Below are positions 7,346 through 14,255 of a stretch of DNA of 42,049 nucleotides, piece by piece. This DNA comes from UBA4644 sp900555855 (lineage in GTDB: Bacteria; Bacillota; Clostridia; Oscillospirales; Butyricicoccaceae): positions 1 through 42,049 of the forward strand of contig DAWAJD010000020.1 in assembly GCA_052289195.1 (NCBI GenBank), in the 5' to 3' direction. Positions within the stretch are counted from its first letter, which is position 1, and each line of letters opens with the position of its first letter. The position numbers were made by a program, and so were the translations under genes. Below the pieces are notes generated by a model, which did not search any database, was not told the DNA's origin, and was given only the letters and a program-made list of their open reading frames with translations.

Positions 7346-8845
7346 TCACGGGCGAAGGAGCCCCCGGAACCAGCGGAGATCACTTTTGCTGACGCTGCCC
7401 AAGAGCCGTAGAAGCAGCCCATAAAAGGGCACGGACAGGAGCAGCAGCATCCCGTCCGGCAGCGCCGGAAAGAGCAGCCGGGGCAGCAGCATGGCCCCGC
7501 AGGAGGCCAGCAGGGGCGCAAGCACGCTGCGGTAAAGGGCCAGCCGCAGGCCCGCCGTCTGGTTCAGGCGGCGGTAGCTCAAAAGAAAGTTCAGGGTCTC
7601 GCTCACATAGATCGTAAAAAGATAGCCGGCGACGCCCACCCGGGGGATCAGCTGCCACACCAGCAGCAGGCTCACGGCGGCGTCCAGCATATTGATGCGC
7701 ATGCTCACCGTCTGCAGGCCCATGCCCTTGAGCATGGCATCCACGGTATTGTCCAGATACATCAGCGGCGTCAGCGGCGCCAGCAGGCGGATATAGTCTG
7801 CCGCGTCGCCGGAGCGGTAAAGCAAAAGGCCCAGCTTTCCCCCGTAGCAATAGAGCGCGCCGGCGGCAAAGAAGGAGAGCAGCAGCGTCAGGTGCAGCGT
7901 CCGCTGGAGGATGGCGTGGAGCCGGGCCGTCTGGCCTTTGGCGTGATTTTCCGCCACCTCCGGGACAAGGAGCCCCGCCACCGTCCCCAAAAAGACCGCA
8001 GGGAAGCCCAGCACCGGCAGCGCCATGCCCTGGATCACGCCGTAGGTGGCCAGCGCTGCGTTTGCGCTGGCGCCGGTGCGCCGCAGGCCCTTTGGGATCA
8101 GCAGATGCTTTGCCGTCACCAGACCGGAGCGGATCCAGGAGCCCACCGCGTCAGGCAGCGCGATCTGCAGCAGCCGGGGCGTCATGGAAAGGGGCAGGGG
8201 ACAGCTCTGGCGCCATCGCTCCCGCCGGAAGGTCAGCCAGGAAAACAGCAGCGAGCCCAGATCGGAAAGGCACCCGCACCAGACCAGCAGCGTGCAGGCC
8301 CGCACCGGGTCGTCGCCGGAAAAGCGCAGCAGCGCCGCCGCCGTCAAAAGGGCGTGGATGGCAAAGGAGCCCATCTGGATCCCCGTGATCCGGCCCGCCT
8401 GCCGCAGGGCGGAGAAGCATCCGTCCAGACAGGAGGAGAGCGCCAGGCAGGGCAGGCTTGCGGAAAGGATCCGCAGACATTCCGTCAGCTCCGGCCGGTC
8501 CAGCCAGAGGGCGGCCACCGGATCTGCGCAGCACCACAGCAGCACCCCTGCCCCCGACCCCAGCAGCAGGGCATAGGTCAGGCAGAGCTTTACCACGCCG
8601 CTGCGGGAGCTGCGGCGGGAGGCTTCGTTTTCCATCAGCAGGCGGATGGTGGACAGCCGCACGCCGGAAATGGCCAGCGCCGCCGCCAGCCCATAGGCGG
8701 ACATCAGCAGCTCATACAGGCCGATGCCCGCCGCGCCGACCTTTTTGCCCAGCCACGCCTGGAAGCCCATGGATAGCAGCCGCATGAGCAGCGCCGAGGC
8801 TGTCAGCAGCAATGTGTTTCTCAAAAACAGCTTTGCTCGTCTCAT
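7346..8845 (-). CDS. spoVB: SpoVB-like polysaccharide flippase (MOP superfamily)
   Basis: A 499-residue polytopic membrane protein with some 12-14 hydrophobic segments. It begins 'MRRAKLFLRNTLLLTASALLM', and 'GAAGIGLYELLMSAYGL' matches the start of SpoVB/MurJ-type transporters of the MOP superfamily. SpoVB in Bacillus is needed for spore cortex synthesis, probably flipping a lipid-linked cortex precursor. The start at 8845 is the ATG directly before the first membrane segment; a longer frame exists but would run through the promoter. No Shine-Dalgarno sequence precedes this ATG, and a sigma-E-type promoter ends only 5 bases upstream, which suggests a leaderless transcript. Several SpoVB paralogues are common in Clostridia, so the symbol denotes the family. 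The gene is convergent with the P1 peptidase gene. Confidence 0.85.
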   Translation of the reverse strand: MRRAKLFLRNTLLLTASALLMRLLSMGFQAWLGKKVGAAGIGLYELLMSAYGLAAALAISGVRLSTIRLLMENEASRRSSRSGVVKLCLTYALLLGSGAGVLLWCCADPVAALWLDRPELTECLRILSASLPCLALSSCLDGCFSALRQAGRITGIQMGSFAIHALLTAAALLRFSGDDPVRACTLLVWCGCLSDLGSLLFSWLTFRRERWRQSCPLPLSMTPRLLQIALPDAVGSWIRSGLVTAKHLLIPKGLRRTGASANAALATYGVIQGMALPVLGFPAVFLGTVAGLLVPEVAENHAKGQTARLHAILQRTLHLTLLLSFFAAGALYCYGGKLGLLLYRSGDAADYIRLLAPLTPLMYLDNTVDAMLKGMGLQTVSMRINMLDAAVSLLLVWQLIPRVGVAGYLFTIYVSETLNFLLSYRRLNQTAGLRLALYRSVLAPLLASCGAMLLPRLLFPALPDGMLLLLSVPFYGLLLRLLGSVSKSDLRWFRGLLRP

Positions 8846-8850
8846 GCTGC

Positions 8851-8879
8851 AGTCTATGAGAAAAATTTGAAAAATATGA
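8851..8879 (-). promoter_or_regulatory. Probable sigma-E promoter of the spoVB-like gene
   Basis: Read on the minus strand: TCATATT (8879-8873), a 14-bp spacer, then CATAGACT (8858-8851). The -35 and spacer are identical to those of the sipL promoter, and the -10 differs only in its variable positions. spoVB is a sigma-E gene in B. subtilis. The predicted transcription start falls at or next to the ATG at 8845. Confidence 0.75.
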
Positions 8880-8888
8880 AAAAAACAC

Positions 8889-8917
8889 TTGCAAAATGGG
8901 ACAAGGTATGATAATAT
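8889..8917 (+). promoter_or_regulatory. Promoter of tRNA-Pro
   Basis: TTGCAA (8889-8894), a 17-bp spacer and TAATAT (8912-8917), preceded by TGA, an extended -10 element. Initiation would be about 6 bases before the tRNA. It lies back to back with the spoVB sigma-E promoter; the two -35 elements are 9 bp apart. Confidence 0.75.
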
Positions 8918-8929
8918 AAGTTTCGTTGA

Positions 8930-9005
8930 CCGGGTGTAGCGCAGCTGGTAGCGCGCTTGACTGGGGGTCAAGAGGCCGTGAGTTCAAGTCTCGCCACTCG
9001 GACCA
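8930..9005 (+). tRNA. tRNA-Pro (anticodon GGG)
   Basis: A full 76-nt cloverleaf with encoded CCA. The acceptor stem is 'ccgggtg' / 'cactcgg' (one G-U pair) with discriminator A. The D arm is in 'gcgcagctggtagcgc'. The anticodon stem 'cttga' / 'tcaag' has loop CTGGGGG, giving anticodon GGG, which reads CCC and probably CCU proline codons. The T stem is 'gtgag' / 'ctcgc' with loop TTCAAGT. It stands alone with its own promoter and terminator. Confidence 0.96.
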
Positions 9006-9010
9006 GCGAA

Positions 9011-9051
9011 AAGCATTGGAAACACATCGTTTCCGGTGCTTTTTCTTTTTC
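9011..9051 (+). terminator. Terminator of tRNA-Pro
   Basis: A 13-bp stem 'aagcattggaaac' / 'gtttccggtgctt' (two G-U pairs) with loop ACATC, followed by T-rich sequence. Confidence 0.9.
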
Positions 9052-9061
9052 TTTGGGAAAG

Positions 9062-9095
9062 AAAAAAAGCCCCGCCTGCGTTTGACAGGCGGGGC
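9062..9095 (-). terminator. Terminator of the BMP lipoprotein gene
   Basis: A perfect 10-bp stem 'gccccgcctg' / 'caggcggggc' with a 7-nt loop. On the minus strand it is followed by seven T residues. It converges with the tRNA terminator. Confidence 0.93.
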
Positions 9096-9109
9096 AGGGA
9101 AGCGATGGA

Positions 9110-10270
9110 TTACTGATAGTTCACAGTCAGGTTGGAGAACTGGACATCGGCGATGTCGCCAGCCTTGACAACGGTGCTGTCGATGGCGACCTTGCCGTCC
9201 ACGATATCCTGGAACAGCTTGTTGTAATCATCCACGGTGAACTTGGTCAGGGACCAGGTGGCGGTGGGCAGGCCGACGGAATCGTCCTTGGTGCCCAGAG
9301 AGGTCAGCTTGCCGGCGATATCGGCAAACTTCTCGGCGTAGACCTTGTCCAGAGCCCACTGCACGGAAGAGGCCAGGCCCTTCATGGCAGAGGTCACAAC
9401 AGTGGCAGAATCAAAGGACTGATCCACATCCACGCCCACGACCTTGCCTTCATTCTCGGCGGCCGCAGCAGTGATGGACTGGAAGATAGAGCCGCCGCAG
9501 GCAAAGACGATCTCGGTGCCCTGCTCATACCAGCCATTCATCATGGCCTGCAGCTCGGGAGAAGCGGAGAAGGTAGCGCCGTACTGCCAGGTGTAGTTCA
9601 TGGTGACGGTCTCGTTCAGAGCCTTGGCAGCGTCGTTGGCGCCCTGCACAAAGCCATAGCCGTAACGGCAGCAAGCGGGGTTGTCGCCGCCGCCGCCGCC
9701 AGCGAAGCCCAGAGCCTTATAGCCCTCCATGACCACGGCATAGCCGGCCAGATAGCCGCACTGCTCTTCCTGGAAGGCGATGGCAGCCACATTGTTCAGA
9801 ATATTGCCATTGGCGTCGGCGACAGGATTGGAAGCATCGATGAAGACAAAGTCCACATCGGTAAACTCCGTAGCGGCCTTGACCAGCGCGTTGGCCTGCA
9901 TGAAGCCGGCGCAGACGATGACCTTCGCGCCGTTCTGGGCGGCGGCGGCCATGGCGTCGTAACGGTCGTCATCGGTGGCCTGGGCGTCGTTGGCGGGCTG
10001 ATAATACTTATAGGTCTTGTTGTTGGCGTGGGCATAGAGCTTGACGCCATCGAAGGTGCCCTGATTGAAGGACTTGTCCTTCAGCTCGCCCACATCGGTG
10101 ATAAAGGCGATCTCGTACTTGCCGTCCTCGGAAGTCATCTCATCGGGGATGTCGTCGGCGCTGACGGTCTTGTTGGAACCATTGTTTCCATTGGTGTTGT
10201 TTTCGCCGCAGCCGGCTGCCAGAGCAAGAAGCATCATGGCAGAAAGCAGCAGTGCCAGAAACTTTTTCAT
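9110..10270 (-). CDS. BMP-family ABC transporter substrate-binding lipoprotein
   Basis: A 386-residue exported lipoprotein. A lipoprotein signal peptide ends in the lipobox 'LAAGC', with Cys21 to be lipidated, and a Ser/Asn/Gly-rich linker follows to about residue 45. The mature domain is of the BMP/Med (PnrA-like) family: 'IAFITDVGELKDKSFNQGTFDG', 'FVFIDA', 'VAAIAFQEEQCGYLAGY' and 'VVGVDVDQS'. Characterised members bind nucleosides and deliver them to an ABC transporter; ligand choice here is an inference. The ATPase and two permease genes that normally accompany it are not adjacent: a tRNA lies on one side and the divergent ger operon on the other. The ribosome-binding site is 'gaggagg'. 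The gene is monocistronic with its own promoter and terminator. Confidence 0.9.
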   Translation of the reverse strand: MKKFLALLLSAMMLLALAAGCGENNTNGNNGSNKTVSADDIPDEMTSEDGKYEIAFITDVGELKDKSFNQGTFDGVKLYAHANNKTYKYYQPANDAQATDDDRYDAMAAAAQNGAKVIVCAGFMQANALVKAATEFTDVDFVFIDASNPVADANGNILNNVAAIAFQEEQCGYLAGYAVVMEGYKALGFAGGGGGDNPACCRYGYGFVQGANDAAKALNETVTMNYTWQYGATFSASPELQAMMNGWYEQGTEIVFACGGSIFQSITAAAAENEGKVVGVDVDQSFDSATVVTSAMKGLASSVQWALDKVYAEKFADIAGKLTSLGTKDDSVGLPTATWSLTKFTVDDYNKLFQDIVDGKVAIDSTVVKAGDIADVQFSNLTVNYQ

Positions 10271-10594
10271 TTTTTGTTTCCTCCTCTTTCATTGTACGAA
10301 TGTACGGCTGGCATCCTATGCGGAATATGCTCGGATACCATGTGCTATATTATCATTTCTTACGAAAAAAAGCAAGCGGGTTTATCCCAGCTCTTAACAT
10401 TTCGCCTTTCTTTCTCCCTTTTTGCAGATTCCGGGCGTTTTTTTCAAAGGATTTTGTGGAAAACACAGATTCTTTTTTGCATTTTGGCCGTTTCACAGAG
10501 CCGGCCGGCGGAAAAAACGGAAAAAACGGCCGGGTTTTCCTGCGCCGGTTATTTTCGCCGGGGGCGGGAAAGACTATGGATCAGAGGTGATCGT
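10271..10594. other. Divergent intergenic region between the BMP and ger genes
   Basis: The 324 bases without a gene hold the BMP promoter (10347-10375, minus) and an unusual BMP leader with the direct repeat CGTAC-ATT-CGTAC and the 10-mer GCATAGGATG (minus, 10321-10312). The rest is T-rich and then GC-rich ('gccggccggc' near 10500), leading up to gerA. I could not identify a convincing sigma-G promoter for the ger operon. The long open frame that crosses this region into gerA is not supported as coding. Confidence 0.6.
10347..10375 (-). promoter_or_regulatory. Sigma-A type promoter of the BMP lipoprotein gene
   Basis: On the minus strand: TTGCTT (10375-10370), a 17-bp spacer and TAATAT (10352-10347), with TGA before the -10 (extended -10). 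The -10 region 'atgataatata' is the same as in the tRNA-Pro promoter. The leader would be about 70 bases. Confidence 0.72.
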
Positions 10595-12055
10595 TTGAAA
10601 GCACAGGTTTATCCCACCCTGAACGAGAATATCGCGGAGATGAAAAAGAGCCTTCCCGGCGACAATACCCTGATCCAGCGGGAGTTTGCGCCCAGGAGCC
10701 TTCCCGGGCTGCGCTGCTGCCTGTTCTGCATCGACGGCATGGTCTCCTCCGAAGCCATCAACAACGCGGTGCTGCGGCCGGTGACGCTCCTTTCCAGAGG
10801 GCCGGAGCCGGGGGAGGACGCGGCGGAGTTTTTGCAGCGGCAGGTGTTGCAGAGCTGCGAGAGCAAGCCAGCGACAGAATATGCCGAAATCCTGCGGGCG
10901 GTGCTTTATGGTGACAGCGTTTTGTTTGTAGAGGGCTGCCGCAGGGCGCTGCTGCTTGGGACCAAGGGCTTTTTGATCCGCGGCGTTTCCGAGCCCTCCG
11001 GCGAGACCTATCTCAAGGGCCCCAGAGAGGGCTTTGTGGAGCCTTTGCTGCACAATCTGGCCATGCTTCGCCGACGGCTGCGGACACCGGATCTGAAGTT
11101 GGAATACTTTACTCTGGGCACCACCACGAAAACGGACTGCTGCCTTTGCTATCTGGATAGCGCAGTGGATCGGGCCATGCTGTCTCTGCTGCGGCAGCGG
11201 CTGGCGCGTATTGCGATAGACGGCGTTTTGGACAGCAATTATGTAGCGGAGCTGGTGCGGGACCATCGCTGGTCGCTCTTCCGGACTACCGGCTCCAGCG
11301 AGCGACCGGATATCGTGGCTTCCAAGCTGATGGAGGGGCGAGCAGCGATTCTGGTAGACGGAAGCCCGGTGGCTGTGACAGTGCCATTTATTTTTCTGGA
11401 GCATTTTCAGTCCGGCGAGGATTATTATGTGTCCTACAGCTTTGCGGGCATCAATCGCTTTCTGCGGGTGGCGGGCTTTTTTGTGGCCATTTCCATTTTG
11501 CCAATCTATCTTTCGCTGGTGACCTTTCATCAGGCGTTCATGCCTCTGTCGCTGATCCTGAGCATCGCCAGAGCCCGGCAGGACATCCCATTTCCCATCC
11601 TGATGGAGGCGATCCTTCTGCTGCTGGCCTTTGATATCCTGCGAGAGGCCGGCGTCCGAACGCCCTCCACCATCGGACAGACCCTTTCCGTGGTGGGTGG
11701 ACTGGTCATCGGGCAAGCGGCAGTAGATGCCCGGCTGGTCTCTGTCCCGGTGCTGATCGTGGTCGCGATCTCCGGCATCTGCGCCCTGATCGCACCGAAG
11801 CTGAAGGCTGCTGTGGTGATTTGCCGGTTAGCTTTAATGGTGCTGGGCGTGTCTTTTGGGCTTTACGGTTATCTTTTGGGGATGTTGGGGCTGATGGCCC
11901 TGCTTTCCCGGCAGCATTCCTTCGGCATCAATTATCTGGCAGGGCTGCCTCTGGAGCAGACGGATAGCGCAGAGGACAGCATCCTTCGCACGCCTTATTG
12001 GCTGATGCGGAAATATGGACGCTTTCTGGCGGGAAAGGGCAAGGGACGGCGATGA
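10595..12055 (+). CDS. gerKA: Spore germination receptor A subunit (GerA/GerKA family)
   Basis: A 486-residue A subunit of a nutrient-germinant receptor in the spore inner membrane. A large soluble N-terminal domain covers about residues 1-290. A membrane domain with several helices follows, starting near 'INRFLRVAGFFVAISILPIY' and including 'DILREAGVRTPSTIGQTLSV' with 'GGLVIGQAAVDA', the conserved GerA core. The start is TTG at 10595, preceded by 'agaggtgat' at the right distance. The alternative ATG at 10640 has no comparable ribosome-binding site and would cut the usual N-terminus. It is first in an A-C-B operon and overlaps the next gene by 4 bases (ATGA). Expression in the forespore under sigma-G is expected from the family, but no clear sigma-G promoter was found. 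Confidence 0.9.
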   Translation: MKAQVYPTLNENIAEMKKSLPGDNTLIQREFAPRSLPGLRCCLFCIDGMVSSEAINNAVLRPVTLLSRGPEPGEDAAEFLQRQVLQSCESKPATEYAEILRAVLYGDSVLFVEGCRRALLLGTKGFLIRGVSEPSGETYLKGPREGFVEPLLHNLAMLRRRLRTPDLKLEYFTLGTTTKTDCCLCYLDSAVDRAMLSLLRQRLARIAIDGVLDSNYVAELVRDHRWSLFRTTGSSERPDIVASKLMEGRAAILVDGSPVAVTVPFIFLEHFQSGEDYYVSYSFAGINRFLRVAGFFVAISILPIYLSLVTFHQAFMPLSLILSIARARQDIPFPILMEAILLLLAFDILREAGVRTPSTIGQTLSVVGGLVIGQAAVDARLVSVPVLIVVAISGICALIAPKLKAAVVICRLALMVLGVSFGLYGYLLGMLGLMALLSRQHSFGINYLAGLPLEQTDSAEDSILRTPYWLMRKYGRFLAGKGKGRR

Positions 12056-13146
12056 AGCGTGTAAGACTGCCAGCGGCGCTGCTGGCACTGCTGTTGCTGC
12101 TTTCCGGCTGCCAATCCGGGATGGAAGCCTCCTCGCTGACGGTGGTCACGGGTATCGGGCTGGACGGGCTGCCGGGGGAATGCCGGGTCTCGGTGGAGGC
12201 CATTCAGCTGACCCAGACCCAGGAAGGCGGCCAGCGGGTGCTGCTCCATGCAGACGGCGTCACTCTCAGCGACAGCATCCTCAATACCGTCGCCATCACC
12301 GGCCGGCGGCTGCACAGCAATCATGCCGAGGTACTGGTGATCAGCAGGGAGACGGCGGAGGCCGGATTGGAGCCGGTGCTGGATGACCTGCTGCGGCAGA
12401 ACCAATACCCCGTCTCCATGCAGCTGGCCATCGCCAAGGGCTCCGCGGAGGAGATTATGCGCACCAAGCCTGTGGTGGGAGATATCGGCAGCATAGAGCT
12501 GGATACCATGCTGCAGGAGGGGCAGGATCAATGCCGGACGCCGGCAGTGACCGCCTCGGAGTTTTATCAGCGGGCCTGCAGGCCGGGGGCAGAGCCTGTG
12601 CTGCCCTTTGTGGAGCTGCGGCAAAACGGCGAGACCATGGTGCGGGAGGTGACGGGCTGCGCTTTGTTCCGGGGGATGAAGCTGCTGAGCGTTTTGGATG
12701 GCTGGGAGAGCCGGGTGCTGCTGTGGATGCTGGGCCGGCCCGGCGGGAGCCTGATCGGTGATACCGCCATTTTTGAGATGAAGCAGCTGGAGCGGCACAT
12801 CGACACCGGCCGGGAGGGCGGCGTTTTGACGCTGACCGTGACCCTCAAAACCCAGGCCGACCAGCGGCGGCAGGCGGAGCTGGAGGAGGAGGCAAGGCGG
12901 CTTCTGGCGGAGCAGTGTCAGGCGGTGCTTTCCATTTTGCAGGCGCAGCAGTGCGATGCAATAGGCATAGGAAGCAGTATATATCGCCATCATCCGGCCC
13001 TGTGGCGGCAGGTGCAGGACAACTGGCCGGAGGTCTTTGGCGATTATCCCATGGAGGTGCGGGTGAAGATCCGTGAGATGCGCTGGGGCCGGGTCTGGAA
13101 CGCAAAAAATCTTGAGGAATGGGAGGGCGAGGGCCATGGAAAATGA
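12052..13146 (+). CDS. gerKC: Spore germination receptor C subunit, lipoprotein (Ger(x)C family)
   Basis: The 364-residue GerAC-type subunit has a lipoprotein signal peptide with lipobox 'LLSGC' (lipid on Cys20), then 'VVTGIGLDG' and 'TLSDSILNTVAITGRRLHSNHAEVL', typical of the family's first domain. Its C-terminal part ends in 'HPALWRQVQDNW...VRVKIREMRWGRVW', also family-typical. It is anchored on the outer face of the spore inner membrane and works with the A and B subunits in sensing germinant. Its ATG overlaps the gerKA stop, and its own end overlaps the next gene by 11 bases, so all three are translationally coupled. Confidence 0.9.
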   Translation: MKRVRLPAALLALLLLLSGCQSGMEASSLTVVTGIGLDGLPGECRVSVEAIQLTQTQEGGQRVLLHADGVTLSDSILNTVAITGRRLHSNHAEVLVISRETAEAGLEPVLDDLLRQNQYPVSMQLAIAKGSAEEIMRTKPVVGDIGSIELDTMLQEGQDQCRTPAVTASEFYQRACRPGAEPVLPFVELRQNGETMVREVTGCALFRGMKLLSVLDGWESRVLLWMLGRPGGSLIGDTAIFEMKQLERHIDTGREGGVLTLTVTLKTQADQRRQAELEEEARRLLAEQCQAVLSILQAQQCDAIGIGSSIYRHHPALWRQVQDNWPEVFGDYPMEVRVKIREMRWGRVWNAKNLEEWEGEGHGK

Positions 13147-14197
13147 GGGGCTTACGGCGCGGCAGGTTTTCTTCATGCTGACGCTGTTTCTTACGGGAAA
13201 TTTGGTGGTGAACCATGGAGCAAAAACGCTGCCTACCGGATGGCTGGCCTTTTTGATGCTTGCGGCGGCAGCGGTGCCGCTGCTGCTGCTTTATGCATCC
13301 GCCGCCGAAAACTGTACCGCCTGGGAGATCTTTCCGGCGGCCTTCGGCAAAGCGGCAGGTGGCGGAATGACAGCGCTTTATTGTGCCTTCGCTCTGCTGC
13401 TGGCCGGCGACGCAGTGCGGACCTTCTCCGATTTTATTGTCATCAACGACCTGAACAACGCGGGCCCTATAGGGAACTCCGCGTTTTTGCTGGCGGTTTC
13501 CGTGCTTTTGCTGCTCTGCTCCATGGAGACCATTGGCAAGGCTGCTTGGCTTACCCAGCCGCTGATCGCCCTTCTGATGCTGGTGAGCCTTGGGCTGACC
13601 ATTTCCGGCGCGCGGCTGGAGCGGGCACTGCCTCTGTTTGCTGAGGGCAGAGAGCGGCTTTTGGAGGGAATGACCGTGAGTCTGGCCCGGACGCTGCTGC
13701 CGGCCGTGTTTCCCATCTTTACCATCGGCGGCACCGTGCGCGGACCATGGAAAAAAAGCGCCTGGCGGGCGGGGCTGGTGATTTGTCTGTTTCTGGCGGT
13801 GATGTCCCTGCGGGACACGCTGGTGCTGGGCTATCCGCTGATGTCGGTCTTCCGCTTCCCGGATTACATGGCCGCCAACACCTTCCACCACAGCGAGGTG
13901 CTGGTGTCCACCGCCTTTGTTTTGAGCCAGCCCTTCCGGGTGGCCCTGTGCCTGCGGTATGTGCAGGAATGTCTGGTCCATTGGCGGCCGCAGGGACGCT
14001 TCTGGTATCCTGCGGCGCTGGCTGCGGCGGCGGGAGGGCTTTCCTGCATGGATCTGCAGGCCCTGCCCCGGAGCTGGCGTCTGCCGGCCAGCGGAGCCGC
14101 CGCCGCAGTCCTGATCCTTCCGCCGCTGCTGGCGCTGCTTCTGCGGCGGGCAAAGCGCCGCCGCGCCCTGCGGCAGAGCGCAGCCATCCGAGATTGA
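13136..14197 (+). CDS. gerKB: Spore germination receptor B subunit (GerAB/GerKB, endospore permease family)
   Basis: A 353-residue integral membrane protein of the APC-like spore germination permease family, with about ten hydrophobic segments. It begins 'GLTARQVFFMLTLFLTGNLVV', the family's characteristic opening. GerAB-type subunits bind the nutrient germinant. The start at 13136 lies within the end of gerKC. Gene order A-C-B is as in B. subtilis gerK. The germinant cannot be predicted from this sequence. A weak hairpin (14202-14216) follows, without a T tract. Confidence 0.88.
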   Translation: MENEGLTARQVFFMLTLFLTGNLVVNHGAKTLPTGWLAFLMLAAAAVPLLLLYASAAENCTAWEIFPAAFGKAAGGGMTALYCAFALLLAGDAVRTFSDFIVINDLNNAGPIGNSAFLLAVSVLLLLCSMETIGKAAWLTQPLIALLMLVSLGLTISGARLERALPLFAEGRERLLEGMTVSLARTLLPAVFPIFTIGGTVRGPWKKSAWRAGLVICLFLAVMSLRDTLVLGYPLMSVFRFPDYMAANTFHHSEVLVSTAFVLSQPFRVALCLRYVQECLVHWRPQGRFWYPAALAAAAGGLSCMDLQALPRSWRLPASGAAAAVLILPPLLALLLRRAKRRRALRQSAAIRD

Positions 14198-14223
14198 CAT
14201 GACGGCGCGCCGCCGTGCATAGG
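14194..14223 (+). promoter_or_regulatory. Candidate dapA promoter
   Basis: A perfect TTGACA (14194-14199) lies 18 bp before CATAGG (14218-14223), which is part of the 10-mer GCATAGGATG also found before sipL. The -10 is poor for sigma-A, and the -35 is poor for sigma-E when placed at the 14-bp spacing, so which factor reads it is open. Two inverted repeats overlap it. Confidence 0.45.
14202..14216. repeat. Inverted repeat within the dapA promoter spacer
   Basis: ACGGCG-CGC-CGCCGT, a perfect 6-bp inverted repeat between the -35 and -10 candidates, just after gerKB. It may be an operator or the remnant stem of a weak terminator. Confidence 0.55.
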
Positions 14224-14242
14224 ATGAACTGATCTTATGCAC
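14215..14242. repeat. Inverted repeat GTGCATA-N14-TATGCAC before dapA
   Basis: Perfect 7-bp arms, 14215-14221 and 14236-14242, flank the expected transcription start and end directly before the ribosome-binding site 'aggagg'. It looks like an operator or a leader hairpin; no known riboswitch is recognised. Confidence 0.6.
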
Positions 14243-14255
14243 AGGAGGATTCGCT

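Noticed and set aside
10028..10594. Upstream extension of the gerKA frame to 10028.
   Set aside because: The extension overlaps the start of the divergent BMP gene and its promoter. The TTG at 10595 has a good ribosome-binding site and gives the normal GerA length.
10400..10594. Possible sigma-G promoter for the ger operon.
   Set aside because: I looked for a GnATA-like -35 and CATnnTA -10 at 16-18 bp spacing before 10595 and found no acceptable pair.
14150..14255. Lysine riboswitch before dapA.
   Set aside because: The leader is only about 25-30 bases and lacks the long multi-helix structure of that riboswitch.
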